A stretch of 64,000 bases of DNA from Pohlia nutans (Eukaryota > Streptophyta > Bryopsida > Bryales > Mniaceae). The notes beneath the pieces are model-generated. The model saw only the letters and a program-made list of their open reading frames with translations. It was not told the origin of the DNA and did no database searches. Each line of letters begins with the position of its first letter. The stretch's first letter is position 1. This document shows positions 50,639 to 62,900 of this stretch, one piece after another. Location of the stretch: positions 19,499,001 to 19,563,000 of the forward strand of contig CM040088.1 in assembly GCA_022496805.1 (NCBI GenBank), written 5' to 3'. The translations under genes were made by a program, and so were the position numbers.

Positions 50639-50877
50639 TTAACCCTTGAAGATTCAGAAAACCCATTCTCACCAGTATAATACATCAGTATTTTGTTGTA
50701 TTTAGAATGGTTCTTCACCTTCAATGGTCTAAAATCAAAAGCAAAGTTGAAATTCCTAAAACCGCCATGGTTCTAATGAGTTATTGGAGTCTCAATTTGG
50801 AGCTTCTTACTTACAAATGCTAAATATACGTTGACGTATCTAATATCCCCAAGGGACCTTTAAGGATTTACCCCCTA
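50639..50877 (+). mobile_element. TTAA element family C
   Basis: Starts TTAACCCTTGAAGATTC, ends GGACCTTTAAGGATTTA. Same family as 16328-16560. A further TTTACCCCCTAAAGGAC end begins here and resembles the left end of 59320-59905. Confidence 0.6.
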
Positions 50878-51917
50878 AAGGACAAAATCTGATTTTCAGC
50901 CCACTCTTGAAGCCATTGTAAAGGCAATATTTGTCAAAAAAGATTGAATTTTTTGGTGAGCTCGTGGTTTAGTACTAGCTTCAAGGCGCATTAGTTTTTA
51001 CAATATTTGCATTTTTGGTTTAAGAGTTATAACTAGTTAAAAGGTGACCTTTGGGCCAAAGTGTGGTACCCAAGGCCAATATTAACGCCAAGTTTGCGGT
51101 ATATATAGAATACGTAAAACTTATCATCTCACATGCATTGGGAATACAACTTGAAATACCTTGAGATATTTGAGTTACAAAACCAGCTATCTTGACTTTT
51201 GCCCCTCGTTTTCGTTCTTGAAATAGAATCCATTGTCCAAATCTGACATGAACAATTGGATTGCTAGCTATAGGTGAACATGAGACCGGTGTGGGGGTAC
51301 ATGGAGATTCTATCATGGGAACTCCAGTGTAGCTTGGGGGAGCTTCTCTAACATTTGGAAGGTGAAAGGTTCGAATCTCTTTGATGACAACGTAGAGCTA
51401 GGTGATTGATTTGAAAAATAAAGGCAAAACTCGTTTTTGTTACCTTTGAAGCTAAATAAGCAATTTTGCGGCTTGTCTTTCCTCTTCTAGTAAGGTTTTG
51501 CTAGACTTTATGGATAACTCGATTGCACAAAAATAATGCTTACCTCTTTATGTCTATGGACGCAAAAATGTATCTGCTACTCCCATTTGGCTTGAAATCC
51601 TAAATGGAAGTCCTTTTGACAAAAAGCCAATTAAAAATTACACTGAATGGCATATTTGGTGTTCGGAGATAATCGATGCCTTTTACCACAATTCATTCAT
51701 AGGTGAAGAGAAATAGTGTCCCTTAACACTACATAGGAGTTTGCCACTTGTCATTCCCATTTTCATTGAAAGTGCCATGTTCTTTCCAAGTAATGAGAAT
51801 GGCATGAGGTGACATGCCATATTTATTATAAAGTTGCCATATGTCATTGAATCATTACATTCATTTTTTTCTTATGAGGACACTATATCTCCCTACAATT
51901 AGATAGTATCTGGATTT
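50878..51917. other. Spacer, no gene seen
   Basis: A B-box-like AGGTTCGAATCTC at about 51367, preceded by TAGCTTGGGGGAG, suggests a tRNA-derived SINE relic at 51330-51410. Otherwise no feature is supported. Confidence 0.35.
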
Positions 51918-52008
51918 AGTTCCAATGGCCCTTTGTCCGGTGGGCACTGGGTCATTAACATTACGAACAGACACTTTATTCACGCTGGCCTTGAAAGAGG
52001 CCGGAGTT

Positions 52009-52050
<42 letters not shown>
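51918..52050 (+). mobile_element. Retroposon fragment with (TATC)n tail, best copy
   Basis: From AGTTCCAATGGCCCTTTG to a (TATC)9-10 tract ending 52050. The body contains CACTTTATTCACGCTGGCC and GGCCGGAGTTTC. Longest tail of the three copies. Confidence 0.55.
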
Positions 52051-52051
<1 letters not shown>

Positions 52052-52663
52052 GGATTTGAGAAATAATGTCCCAGACACTAAACATGCCATTCAATGTAGT
52101 CAATGCCAAAATTTTATGAAATCGTATTTTGAAAATACACAGTTTAAATAAAAACTTTCAAAATTTTGAAAATTTCAAAAACATTCCAAAAACATTTCAA
52201 AACCATTCCAAAATTATAATTTTGCTAAAATCTATGTTAAAAAAACCTCTAGGTGACCAAACGACCATTTTATGGTCGCTACCCTGTTTTTACGAGTTGC
52301 CCAGGATGAAAAATAAAATAAAATAAAAAATAAAATAAAATAAAAAAATAAATATATATATATATATAAAATAAAAATATTTTCAAATAGGAAATCAATC
52401 TACTTTCCAACTCAATTTGAATCATGTCAGTCCGAATTAAACTCCACTGAGGAGAATTTTTCAAAGACAAAGACCTCAATATTGTCCTAGTGTTATAAAA
52501 TTTACTATTTCAGGAAACTAATGATGTTCTCTCCTTTGAAAAATATTCTTTTTTGAATTTTAGAATAGAATGTCTACTTTTAACCAATCTTACCAAATTT
52601 CAAATTTTAAAAATAAGATTTGTAAATTTGGTGAATATTAAATGGTAAATGCTTCTAAATTCA
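52051..52663. other. AT-rich DNA with a related element end
   Basis: CGACCATTTTATGGTCGCTA at 52261 is a near copy of the inner left end of the element at 52664. An ATAAA-type low-complexity tract lies at 52310-52375. No gene. Confidence 0.4.
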
Positions 52664-54410
52664 TTAACCCCTAAACGTCCAAATGACCATTTTCTGGTCG
52701 CTGCCCGAATCTAATGGGCTGCCCGGAATTTTAAAAAATATTTTTTTGAAAAACAAAAATATTTTAAAATACTACAGCAAGTCTACTTTCCAACGCAATT
52801 TGAATTATGACAATCCAAGTTAAACTGCACCCGGGAGAATTTTTCAAAGTGAATCACCTCAACATTGTCTTCGTGTTATAAAATTTGCTATTTGGGGAAA
52901 GTAATGATGTTCCCTCGATCATTTATTTTGCTTTTTTGAAGTTTACAATAAATAAACCAACTTTAACCAATCAAGCTAAATTTTAAACTCTAAAACTGAA
53001 AATTATAATTTATACAAATATTCAAAGGTTAATGCTTTTAAATTCATTAAAAAATATCTAAAGTTTTTTTGGAATTTTGACCGTACAGATAATTTGTAGA
53101 GATGATGCCCTACATTTTGTCTATTGAGTCAAACTTCGTCAAACATATGGAAGGCACATATTATAACACATCTATGTTTTGTCCAATACCCCTCGGGCTC
53201 ATTACAAAAAGTCTGAACCCTCATATAGGCCCCTTACATGTTACCAAAAAAAACAGCGAAGCTAAATATGAGAAGCAACTTTCTGACTAATTGGGGTGTC
53301 AGCTTGTGTAAATTGGGGTGTCAACTTGTATTGAATACATGACAGTTTGCCCTAAGTGTTCATATTATGAATAGAGATTTTCACTTGAAGACTTAGTAAT
53401 TAAGATAATAAAACCCAAGAATGCTATTGTCAGCTGAGAATGTATAGTACATGTTGGAGTGCAGTATGGCAGAAATTGCACAATCATCACTTAGCACCTG
53501 CAGTCACAACTTATGATTGTTAAAATTTGCACCATGTCCCAACACAAAGGACTGCAGCTCAACCTATGACAAGTAATCGTATTGTTTGAATATAAAATCC
53601 TAAATGTGTTGGGTATCCCTCTTAAATTATCGAAGAATGTATACCCAACATCTGACCTAGCTGAAGCCGTCATGATCACATCCCTACAGTAGTGAGCAAC
53701 AATAGGGGATATTTGGACATTCAAGACAAAATAAATGTAATCTTGGGGTCCTCTTGAGCACATCCTAGAGGCTCCCCCTGTGAGCTGACATTTTCTCTAA
53801 TGTTTAGGGGTTAAATGAGTATCTAAAACAATTTTTGGAAATTTGATTGTACGGATAACTACTAAACATTTTGCTTCTCATTATCTCTTTTGGACCAAAT
53901 TTCATCAAAGTTGCAGAAGTAACATTTTATAACACATCTAGGTTTTGTCCTTACCCCCTCTGTCATTTCAGGGTTAAATTTTAAATATTAAATAGATTAG
54001 TCCAAAAAATGATTTTATATATAAATATAAATATATATAATGAATTGCACATCTTGTCAAATTGAATCATGCATCTTGTTACCTATCTTGTTTTGAGGAT
54101 GATAAAAAATGGCACATCATTTCAACTTTTTTTTTTTTTTTGGGTTTAAGAGCCCATCAAAGCAAAGCTGCCCAAATTTTTTAGGACCTGAAAATTCAAA
54201 ATCTCAACTTTATTTGCTATTATCTTGACATCTGTAGGTCACATGTTTTGAAAATTTGAGGAATGGTTATAAGTCCTAGGAGTACAAGATCCTATAGTTG
54301 GAATGTGAAAAAAGGTTTTGAAAAGCATTCAGACTTCAGAGATCATTATCGAAAATGTTCAAAATGAAGCAGTTTTGGGTGAAGGACTCCCTCGGACGTT
54401 TAGGAGTTAA
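52664..54410 (+). mobile_element. TTAA-bounded composite element
   Basis: Left end TTAACCCCTAAACGTCC, right end GGACGTTTAGGAGTTAA. An internal GTTTAGGGGTTAA at 53803-53814 and a duplicated segment (53041-53200 resembles 53815-53975) indicate nesting or partial duplication. Pairing of the outermost ends is inferred from the AAACGTCC match. Noncoding. Confidence 0.5.
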
Positions 54411-54624
54411 AATTTTCAAGATTCTCTCTGATGCTCTTGGATGCTCTTTTCTTCACATCTTAAGTAAGTTTTCTTTGTTTGATTCTTACTAAATGGCCTC
54501 ATACAATACTAAATGTCCTTTCTCATCATAGCTCCAAGAAGTTACTGTATTTGTAAAATACTATTCAAGTAGTAGGGAATTTGGAATCCTATTGTTATAA
54601 AATGTTATGAATTAGAAAGATTCT

Positions 54625-54959
54625 GAGGCCTCCAAAGGGCCGTGAGTTGAACGAACACCCCATGCACATAAATGAATATAAAAAGGAAAAAATTCCGGGC
54701 AAAAAAAACATTAAAAATGTTTAAAAAATATAATTAAACCATTATTAAATTATTATTCTTAAAAATTATTATTAAAAAGCATTTAAAATAAATAAATCCA
54801 AATATGACGTGACCAAATTTTGGCCATGTAGGATTCAATTTTTAAAATATTTAAAAACTTTTTTATTCAATTTTTTAAAATATTGATTTTTTAATTTTTT
54901 AATTTTAATTTTTTTTTGCATGGTATCTTTGGTCAAACTCGCAGCCCTTTGGAGGCCTC
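54625..54959. mobile_element. Inverted-repeat element (GAGGCCTCC family)
   Basis: Ends GAGGCCTCCAAAGGGC and GCCCTTTGGAGGCCTC are perfectly inverted over 16 bp, and the arms extend imperfectly to CCATGCA / TGCATGG. The A/T-rich interior contains many TTAAAAA runs. 335 bp. Confidence 0.7.
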
Positions 54960-55174
54960 TAAACTTTTGTAAACTTTTGTAATGGTATAGGAGCTGTGTA
55001 TCCTACATAATTTCATTTACAAAATAATTATATTTTGTCAATAGTTTAGATTGACGTGGAACTCGCCTAGTCTGACGTGTTCAGGGTGACGTGGTAGGCG
55101 GGAGGTCCGTATTTTTGTAGTGTGAATGGAAGTAAATTGGGTACAAGTGTGAACGGAGCTGGTGAGTTTTTTCA

Positions 55175-55190
55175 TTTTAGGGTTAGAGGC
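55175..55190 (+). promoter_or_regulatory. Telo-box-like motif before eS1
   Basis: TTTTAGGGTTAGAGG about 120 bp before the eS1 start is one base from a reversed telo-box. Weaker than the eS21 site. Confidence 0.35.
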
Positions 55191-55305
55191 TCTTCGGGAG
55201 AATTGCGCCTTCATACAGGCCAGGGCGCTGCTGCGATAGCTCTCTTTCGACGTCCTTCCTCGTCGCCCCGCAGCTCCACCGAGCTGATTTTCTTGGACAG
55301 TTGCC

Positions 55306-56854
55306 ATGGCGGTCGGGAAAAACAAGCGGATTTCCAAGGGCAAGAAGGGAGGCAAGAAGAAAATGTACGTTCCCCTCCTTCCCTCTTGCTTGTGCTTGTT
55401 TTCTATACACGCGCTGATTAGGGTTAGCGTTTCTTCTGCGTGCGTTTGATTCACGACGGTTTGTGGAATTGCAGTGTCGACCCTTTCTCCAAGAAGGACT
55501 GGTATGACATCAAGGCTCCCACCACCTTCACGCAGAGGTCGTTGGGCAAGACGCTCGTCACCAGGACGCAGGGAACCAAGGTACGTCAGCCCGTGTCCGC
55601 TTTCTTTCGCGGAGCTCAGATTATTGTGGACTTAGACGCATGAGTGGGATTGATGAGGGGTTTCCGTACGTTTGGGGTGGCAATGCAACAGATTGCTTCC
55701 GATGGGTTGAACGGGCGTGTGTTCGAGGTCTCGCTGGCCGACTTGCAGCAGGATGAGGACCAGGCTTTCCGCAAGATCAAGCTCAGGGCCGAGGATGTGC
55801 AGGGCAAGAATGTCCTCACCAACTTCTGGGTACGTACTTACACGGAACGAGCATGATATTAGGGTTACGACGCTGTCGCGGTGAAAGAGCATGTCAGACG
55901 CAGAGATTGACCTGCTTTTTTGTTGTTGCATGGGTGCAGGGCATGGACTTCACGACCGACAAGCTGCGGTCTCTGGTGCGCAAGTGGCAGAGTTTGATCG
56001 AGTGTCACGTGGACGTGAAGACCACCGACAACTTCCAGCTTCGCATGTTCTGCATTGCGTTCACGAAGAAGAGGCCCAACCAGATCAAGAAGACTTGCTA
56101 TGCCCAGTCCAGCCAGATTCGTCAGGTACGTGGCGGGTGATACTGTACTTGACAGCGCTGAAACACGGCAATGTTTACTCTTCCGCACTAGAAATTATAT
56201 GTTCTTGATGGTGGGAGCCGAGGCTATTGTAATTAAATAGTAGCTACGGTTAAGAAAAGTCGAATTTGGTTGCTGAGGCAATTCTGAAAGTTGTGGAGCG
56301 GTTTCTTCTTTTCCATCATCTCTGATGCATGTGTACGGGGCTGACATACAGATTCGGCGGAAGATGCGAGAGATCATGATCCGTGAAGCGCAGACGTGTG
56401 ACTTGAAGGAGTTGGTGGCGAAGTTGATCCCGGAGGTGATTGGAAAGGAGATTGAGAAGGCCACGCAGGGCATCTACCCCCTGCAGAGCACTTTCATCCG
56501 GAAAGTCAAGATCCTCAAGGCTCCCAAGTTCGACCTCATGAAGTTGATGGAGGTTAGTCTATAGGTCCTTGTCGTTGTATCCTTAGCTGTGTATTTGAGC
56601 GTTTTGAATGGGCCTTAGGAATTTTGGATGAGTTATCTGTGCAAGGTGTTTGTAGCAGGTTCTTGTATTCAACTCCTCACTGCGTGTGAAGTATGGCGAC
56701 GGGCGAATGTATGTCTGATTGCGTCGTCGTTCTGTGTGTCACTTGTGGTTGGCAGGTTCATGGGGACTACAGCGAGGAAGTTGGTGCCAAGATTGAGAGG
56801 CCTGTTGGAGATGACGCAGAGGTTGTACCTGCGGAGCCTGTTCCCGGAGCCTAA
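55306..56854 (+). CDS. RPS3A: 40S ribosomal protein eS1 (S3a)
   Basis: Structural protein near the mRNA exit of the small ribosomal subunit. Six exons: 55306-55364, 55475-55580, 55692-55829, 55940-56125, 56352-56552 and 56756-56854, GT-AG throughout, 789 nt (262 aa plus TAA), the usual length. It begins [19 protein letters not shown], then [77 protein letters not shown] and ends [12 protein letters not shown]. Introns are 107-226 bp and carry no recognised snoRNA. No frame breaks. Third positions are GC-rich, unlike the flanks. Confidence 0.98.
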
Positions 56855-57265
56855 GTAGTGTTTGATATAGCATTTCAGAATGCTCCTTGTGGTTATCAAT
56901 CGAATTTTGGAGTGTTGTAAACCTATCTGTGGACCTCTTCCTTATAATCGGATTTGTAGTTGTGAGTTGAAGTCATCCATTTTATTGGTAGCATGGGTTG
57001 TTCCATTGATTTTCTGATTAAGTCGAGGCTTATTTTTCATCTTTTTGATCGTAAAGGAACTGCACTGCATGAATGTTTCAGATTTTATTGTCATGTTAGT
57101 GACAGAAAACAAATGAAAGGTTATAGCTCTGATATGCGTAATTTGTTGAGGCTTTTATCCAAGCAGTCCTAATATGAGAGTTTTTTTAATTATATGGCAG
57201 GAATGAACCCAGGAACTTACTATTAAATACTTCAGCGATGTGAATAAAATTAAAAGAAAAGGTTC
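56855..57265. other. 3' flank of eS1
   Basis: Probably the 3' untranslated region and spacer. No gene. Confidence 0.4.
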
Positions 57266-57577
57266 TTAACCCTTTAACGTCCCGATTCAACAATGATTTC
57301 AAAGATGCGTTATAAAACGTTTGAATAACAAAAATGGAGCTTATGTACAAAGCTAAGTTGTAAATGTCAATGTGAAATCACATCTGTACGGGTGGATTTT
57401 TCAAATATTTTATTGATAAATTGCAATTAAATATTCAAGATTTTCTTTTGAAGTTCAATTAAAAATCCCAGATTAACCCCAAAAATTTAAAAATTGTTGT
57501 AATGAATTTGGAATAACATGCACTAAGAGATGGTATGATTTCCATTATTTGACTCTACTTATTTTGGAAAATCATGT

Positions 57578-59093
57578 TTAACCCTTAGGTGCCTTGGAGA
57601 CCACACCACAAGTTGGAGATTTATAATATACATCTTAAGGAAAAATAAAATTTCAATTTGGAGCTGTGCAACTATCAAAATACCTATGAACAAAATGTGA
57701 AAATATTCCAAATACTTGGAAATACAGTAAATACTTACAAATTTGACACGTGTACTATGTGGTATTTCTTGTGTTTGGAAGTTTGTTACCTTGTTTTATT
57801 TTTTTGGATTGTGTTCTCTTGTTCATGTTCCTTTAGTATATGTATTCCGATCTTGATCAATGTACCAACTCCTTTCATATTTTAACGTATAATTTTTTGT
57901 CCTAAACTGTATATGGATTAGCCACAATCACTTATAAAACTCTCCATAATTATGTGTGAGTCCGTTATTGACATAGGTCATTGTTGAACCTCTTCACTTT
58001 AATTTTTGAAAATTTAAACCCAGATTCCATTTAACCCTTTAGTGCCCAGGGTACTGTACCGGGAGCACTGGATTTCAGTGGATTTTTCCATTGTGGTTGA
58101 GACTACCTAAAATAGAATGGATTAAATTAGAAAGTAGCCGTACAATTCTATTCTCAACTGGAGAGCACACATTTTGTTAAAATTTGAGAATCATCCAATG
58201 GTGGGATTGGAAGATTATAGTATGTATTTGAACTGTATAATGCACGCTCAAAAATGAGATTTTGGGGGGTGTGTGACTTCAAAGTTAAATAGAATTTGGG
58301 TTAAATTTTCAAAAATAAAAGTAAAGAAGTTCAGCTATGGCCTATGTCAACACCTCTCTGTTGCAATCTTTCATATCAAGAATAGACTCACACATAATTA
58401 TTGTGAATTTTATAAGTGAAAGTGACTTATCTATATACGATTAGGACAAAATTTTATACGTTAAAAATTGATAGGAGTGGGTACATTAGTCAAGATCAGA
58501 TTACACACACTGATGGAAGATGAAGAAGAGAACACAATCCAAAAAAATAAAACAAGATAACAAACTTCCAAACACAAGAAATACTGCATAATACATGTGT
58601 TGTATTCGTAAGTATTTGCTGTATTTCCAAGTATTTGCAGTATTTTCGCGTTTTGTTGATAGGTATTTTGATAGTTGTACAATTCCAAATTGAAATTTTC
58701 TTTTTCTGGAAGGTGTGTAATGTATATGGAAAAATCTGAACTTCAAAACTGAAGTTCCAATTCTTCACGGATTCTCTGCTATTTGCATTTCGAACGGTGC
58801 AGTGACCATAATGTGGTCAGCTGGGCACTAAAGGGTTAACTTTGAAGTCACACACCCTCCAAAATTTCATTTTTGAGTGTGTATTATACGGTTCAAAGAC
58901 ATACTATAATCTTCCAATCCAACGGTCCAATCTTACCAAGGTTTAACATACACTTGTATGATTAAGCTATGCTTACATTTATAGAGTTGAATACTATTAA
59001 TAGTATCTATGATTTGAACAGAGAGAGTTTTAAGAAAAAAAGTGCCAAAAATCTCTAGTTTCTCTAGAACCACCCTTGGTACGAAAGGGTTAA
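57578..59093. mobile_element. Nested TTAA insertion with inverted halves
   Basis: Begins TTAACCCTTAGGTGCC, ends TACGAAAGGGTTAA. Inside, segment A (57578-58034) is mirrored by 58286-58839, and segment B (58031-58289) is mirrored by 58836-59093, giving the order A, B, A-reversed, B-reversed. Each junction is at or near a TTAA. The two similar open frames on opposite strands (57658-57885 and 58461-58688) come from the mirrored A segments and are not genes. Confidence 0.7.
58031..58839. mobile_element. Inner TTAA-flanked inverted unit
   Basis: Ends TTAACCCTTTAGTGCCCAG and CTGGGCACTAAAGGGTTAA are perfectly inverted over 19 bp. These are the best-matched ends within the nested cluster, suggesting that 58031-58839 moved as one unit. 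809 bp, noncoding. Confidence 0.7.
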
Positions 59094-59319
59094 GATCTTT
59101 CTTTTTGAACTAAAAATGAAATTTGACATAAACCAATTATGTTATTCAAAAATTAAAATCACAACATCTTATTTTTGAAGATCCATACCATACAAATGAT
59201 AGTCAATTGCACATGAACCGACAAAAATTTGAATGGATGAAAATTGTCTGTGTATGTAGTCAAGAGAATAATTTGAATTTGTTCATCGTCCACTATATGG
59301 ATGCAAGCGCATCAAAGGA

Positions 59320-59905
59320 TTAACCCCTCAAGGACCAAGGCTGATTTTCCAAGTTCGGTCAGTTGAGTGTGGAATGAGGATCGATCCTCAATTTTTGAGA
59401 TTTTTGAGGTGATTCTACTCTTTGTAATGAAGTTGGGATGGTAATTTGTGTACGTAGGTGATGTATAGATCAAAAAATACTATCATGCAAAGATAAAAAA
59501 CCTAATTGCGGGTAGCTCCTGAAAATTTTCATACAATGAGCTATGCATATGAATTTTTGTACACAATGAGCTAACACCCCCATATGCACAACTGCCAAAT
59601 TCATTTTACCAAATTTGAGACTAAACTTTACATTTTGGGCATTTTCGGAAAGTTTCAAACTCAGGGCAACGGGCCGCAAAACAAAGTGCAACCAACTTTA
59701 TAGCTTATAATCTTACTATTGAGGAACCCTGAACGGTTGAAGATTTGTAGGTGCTAATAAATTCAAGTTGGTTGAAATATTCTACGGTTGGATATGTTAA
59801 AAAGGTTTTAGATAAAAAACTATTTGCCTTTTTATGGGAAGGGGTACTTTTAGGTACCTTTGGAGTGTTTGGAGAGAAACATAGTTGTGGCCCTTTAGGG
59901 GTTAA
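59320..59905 (+). mobile_element. TTAA element family D
   Basis: Starts TTAACCCCTCAAGGACCA and shares its first TTAA with the preceding family B element; ends TGGCCCTTTAGGGGTTAA. The body (gaaaattttcatacaatgag, ctaacaccccat) recurs without ends at about 61530-61790. Confidence 0.65.
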
Positions 59906-62900
59906 TAGTGTGATTATTGAACGACAAAATGCCAAACCTCCTTGACTGTCGATCCTTGGGGCTGGCCTTTTTGGAAGTGAATTGCCTCAGAGTAACTATG
60001 CATTCAGTATAATTTGGGAAAAATGTTTATAGATCATTTTGAATCAATTCAGCAAAATGGTTTTTAAATTTTGTAATATAATTAATACCAATGTGGCCCT
60101 ATGCTGTTGGCCCATATGTTCCTCGTGTTCTACATGTGCCATGTGTTCCTTGTATTCTCCGTGTTCTCCATCTCTTCGTGTACCCGTGCAGTCATGTGTT
60201 CCCCGTGCTTTTGTTTTTGCTTTATAGAATAATTTATCAATAATTTAATTCAATTTATGGTGATGAAAGTTGATTAATAATCCATAACTTTCGTAGTGTA
60301 GGTCCCAAAAGTTACGAAATGACTTTGGTGCACCCTGACTCGCGGAGATCTATCTGACAATGCAAAGAATTACATTAGAAAACTCCCTTATTCTATTTTT
60401 CATAATTTAATTCAATACATTGTGACAAAATTCAATTAAAAATCCATAACTTTCCCATCGTAGGTTTAAATGCAACGAGACTAACTCACTGCTATGCACC
60501 CTTCCTTGTCAAGAGCTTTCCAATGGTACTAAGAGCGCGGCCAACGGGCGCCCGGTCTAGGAGATCTCAATGTAACAAAACAAAACAAACAACCTGTCTA
60601 AATGTATAGATATTAATTTTTGAATGTGATGGGTACAAGCATGCTTGGGGTACCCCAGTCAGGAACTAGGATTTAGGAATGATTTTTTTTAATTGTCATA
60701 TTTTGCAAATAAAAATGAAAGTAATATTTAAAAACATTACTTAGTATTAGATCACATATAATTGTATCATTTTATAAATTAAAATGTATAAAATCGTTAA
60801 TTTTTAATTTTCTTACTTATTAGGATTTGGTACTTGATATCATATCTATGGAAAATAGACATGTATATATAAGAATTTTACCATGAATTCTTTTTACCCA
60901 GTCACTACCTTACAAATCACTTTTTATGTTTCAAATTTGAAATCCAAAAAAATCTTCAATTTCGAAGTCCTTTTAGATGTAGCCCCTCCTTACAATATTT
61001 CAGAGGATTGCAAAAATTATAAAAAATAGTTACATACCACATTTCATGTTGTAAAACACTACAATTGATTATTAGAACATCATAAATCAGTATAGTCAAT
61101 TACAAACACTTTCCATTAAGTATTTATATTCCTTTTTGATTCCTGAATTAAAAACTCACACTGTGAGATAGTCCTGAATGTGGGCTACAAGAATCATATT
61201 AAGAACTTTAATCAATTGATAGCAAAGTTTCAATGTACTTCCATATTGTGTTCTACTTGAAGCAAATGAAGCTATATTAAAATCATGCTTTCACAATAAG
61301 ATTTGTAATCTAACCTATGTTAAAGGGAAAAAAATTATAGTGTGTCATTCCTTATGGGGTATCTCAAGCATGCTTGTACCCTAATGTGTTCCAAATTTGA
61401 AATTTTATTACTTATATAGTGGATCTCAAAATGAATCATTGCAAAATTTGGACAGTTGACTATGAGCCAGTGGAACAAACACTCCTATGGAAGTTTAGCA
61501 TTGGTTGCTTCTATCCCAATAAGTGCAGGTAGTTTTTGATATTTTTCATACAATGAGAAGTGTATCTAAATTTTCGCAGACAATGAGCTAACACCCCATA
61601 CACACAACTTTCAAATCCATTTTACCAAATCTAAGACTAAACTTTGCATTTTAGGCCTTTTTAGAAAGTTTCAAACTCGGGCAAAGGGCCAAAAATAAAA
61701 AGGTGCACTAAATTTTGTAGCTTATAATAAATCTTACTATTGAGGAATTTTGAACAGTTGAAAATTTGTAAGTGCAAATAAAAACGCTGAATTAGGAATT
61801 TTTGCACTTGGGGATATGACAATGCACTTGTCACCCATCGAATAGAAAGGGAACTTTTTTGAAGTTGCAAAGGGGAATAATTTTAGTACTTGTGGGTTTT
61901 AGGATTAGGAATTGACGAACTCGTAAAGTAGGAATCTTGGAAGTTTCAACTTATTCCAATCATGCAAAATTTGGTCACACATGCATTAAATGTTACACTG
62001 GTATTTCATTTACTACAGAAGATGTATTAAGGGGGTAGTCAAAAATGAATACAAAGTTATCTGCATTTTCTACCAAAAAATCAAGTCATTTAAAGCACCC
62101 ATACACAATCAACCGAGTACTACACGCTGCGACATACTATATGGCTATTTTTGCTACGTAATGCAGCTTATAGTACTATGTGTCTCATACGATGTACTAA
62201 ACCTATTAATATGCATCTAAGTCATTCTCCAAATGTCCATTGTCCATTTCTTCCAATAGTAGTGCAATATACTCCACCAAATGCGGTTTTGCTTCTATTT
62301 GAATTTTGATCTTCGCCTCCATTAGCTCACCATGCACTCGCACTTTGTTCTTTTGTACAAGCCCACCCCTTGTTCTTACCGGCACGTTTTCCCATGAGAA
62401 TATAGCCGCGTCTTTGACAACCCATCTGTGTCCTTTACTAAATGGCTCTCACAAATGCTTCCATGCAATTCGTATACCTTGCTCTACTAGATCCCTGCTC
62501 GTCTTGCATTCCCTGTCCTCTCATGGGCCAAATACCACACAACCTTCATCTTTGCAACCCATTTGCCTTGTCCAAAATCCAACACCTTCCCCACATAGAA
62601 CGATACATTTAGTATACATCGCACTGACATGGTAGTCCCAAAATTCATGGAATACTAATGGCATTCCCTCATTACTTAAAAAAGAGGATCCAAATGATGA
62701 TAATCTATGGGTCCAATTTTCAAAAGCATGCTCTTCTAACTGCGGTATTATGCTATGTACATTCTAATACTATATTTGTTTCATTATTGATAAATCAAAA
62801 AACTAAAAACATAGGATTCCAAAATCAATTATAGAATAAATGAATGTTTCAAGAAAAGGAAGAAAAAATTTAGAAGAGAAGAGAGAAATTTAAATATAAA

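Larger units (their letters stand above)
57266..59323 (+). mobile_element. TTAA element family B, split by a 1.5-kb insertion
   Basis: Outer ends TTAACCCTTTAACGTCCC and GCGCATCAAAGGATTAA. Compared with the uninterrupted copy at 44884-45426, the two halves join exactly at a TTAA (57578-57581 against 59090-59093). Confidence 0.8.

Noticed and set aside
57658..58688. Two similar ~75-aa proteins on opposite strands (MELCNYQNTY / MELYNYQNTY)
   Set aside because: They are the two arms of the inverted A segment of a noncoding TTAA element, so the similarity reflects DNA inversion and not coding selection.
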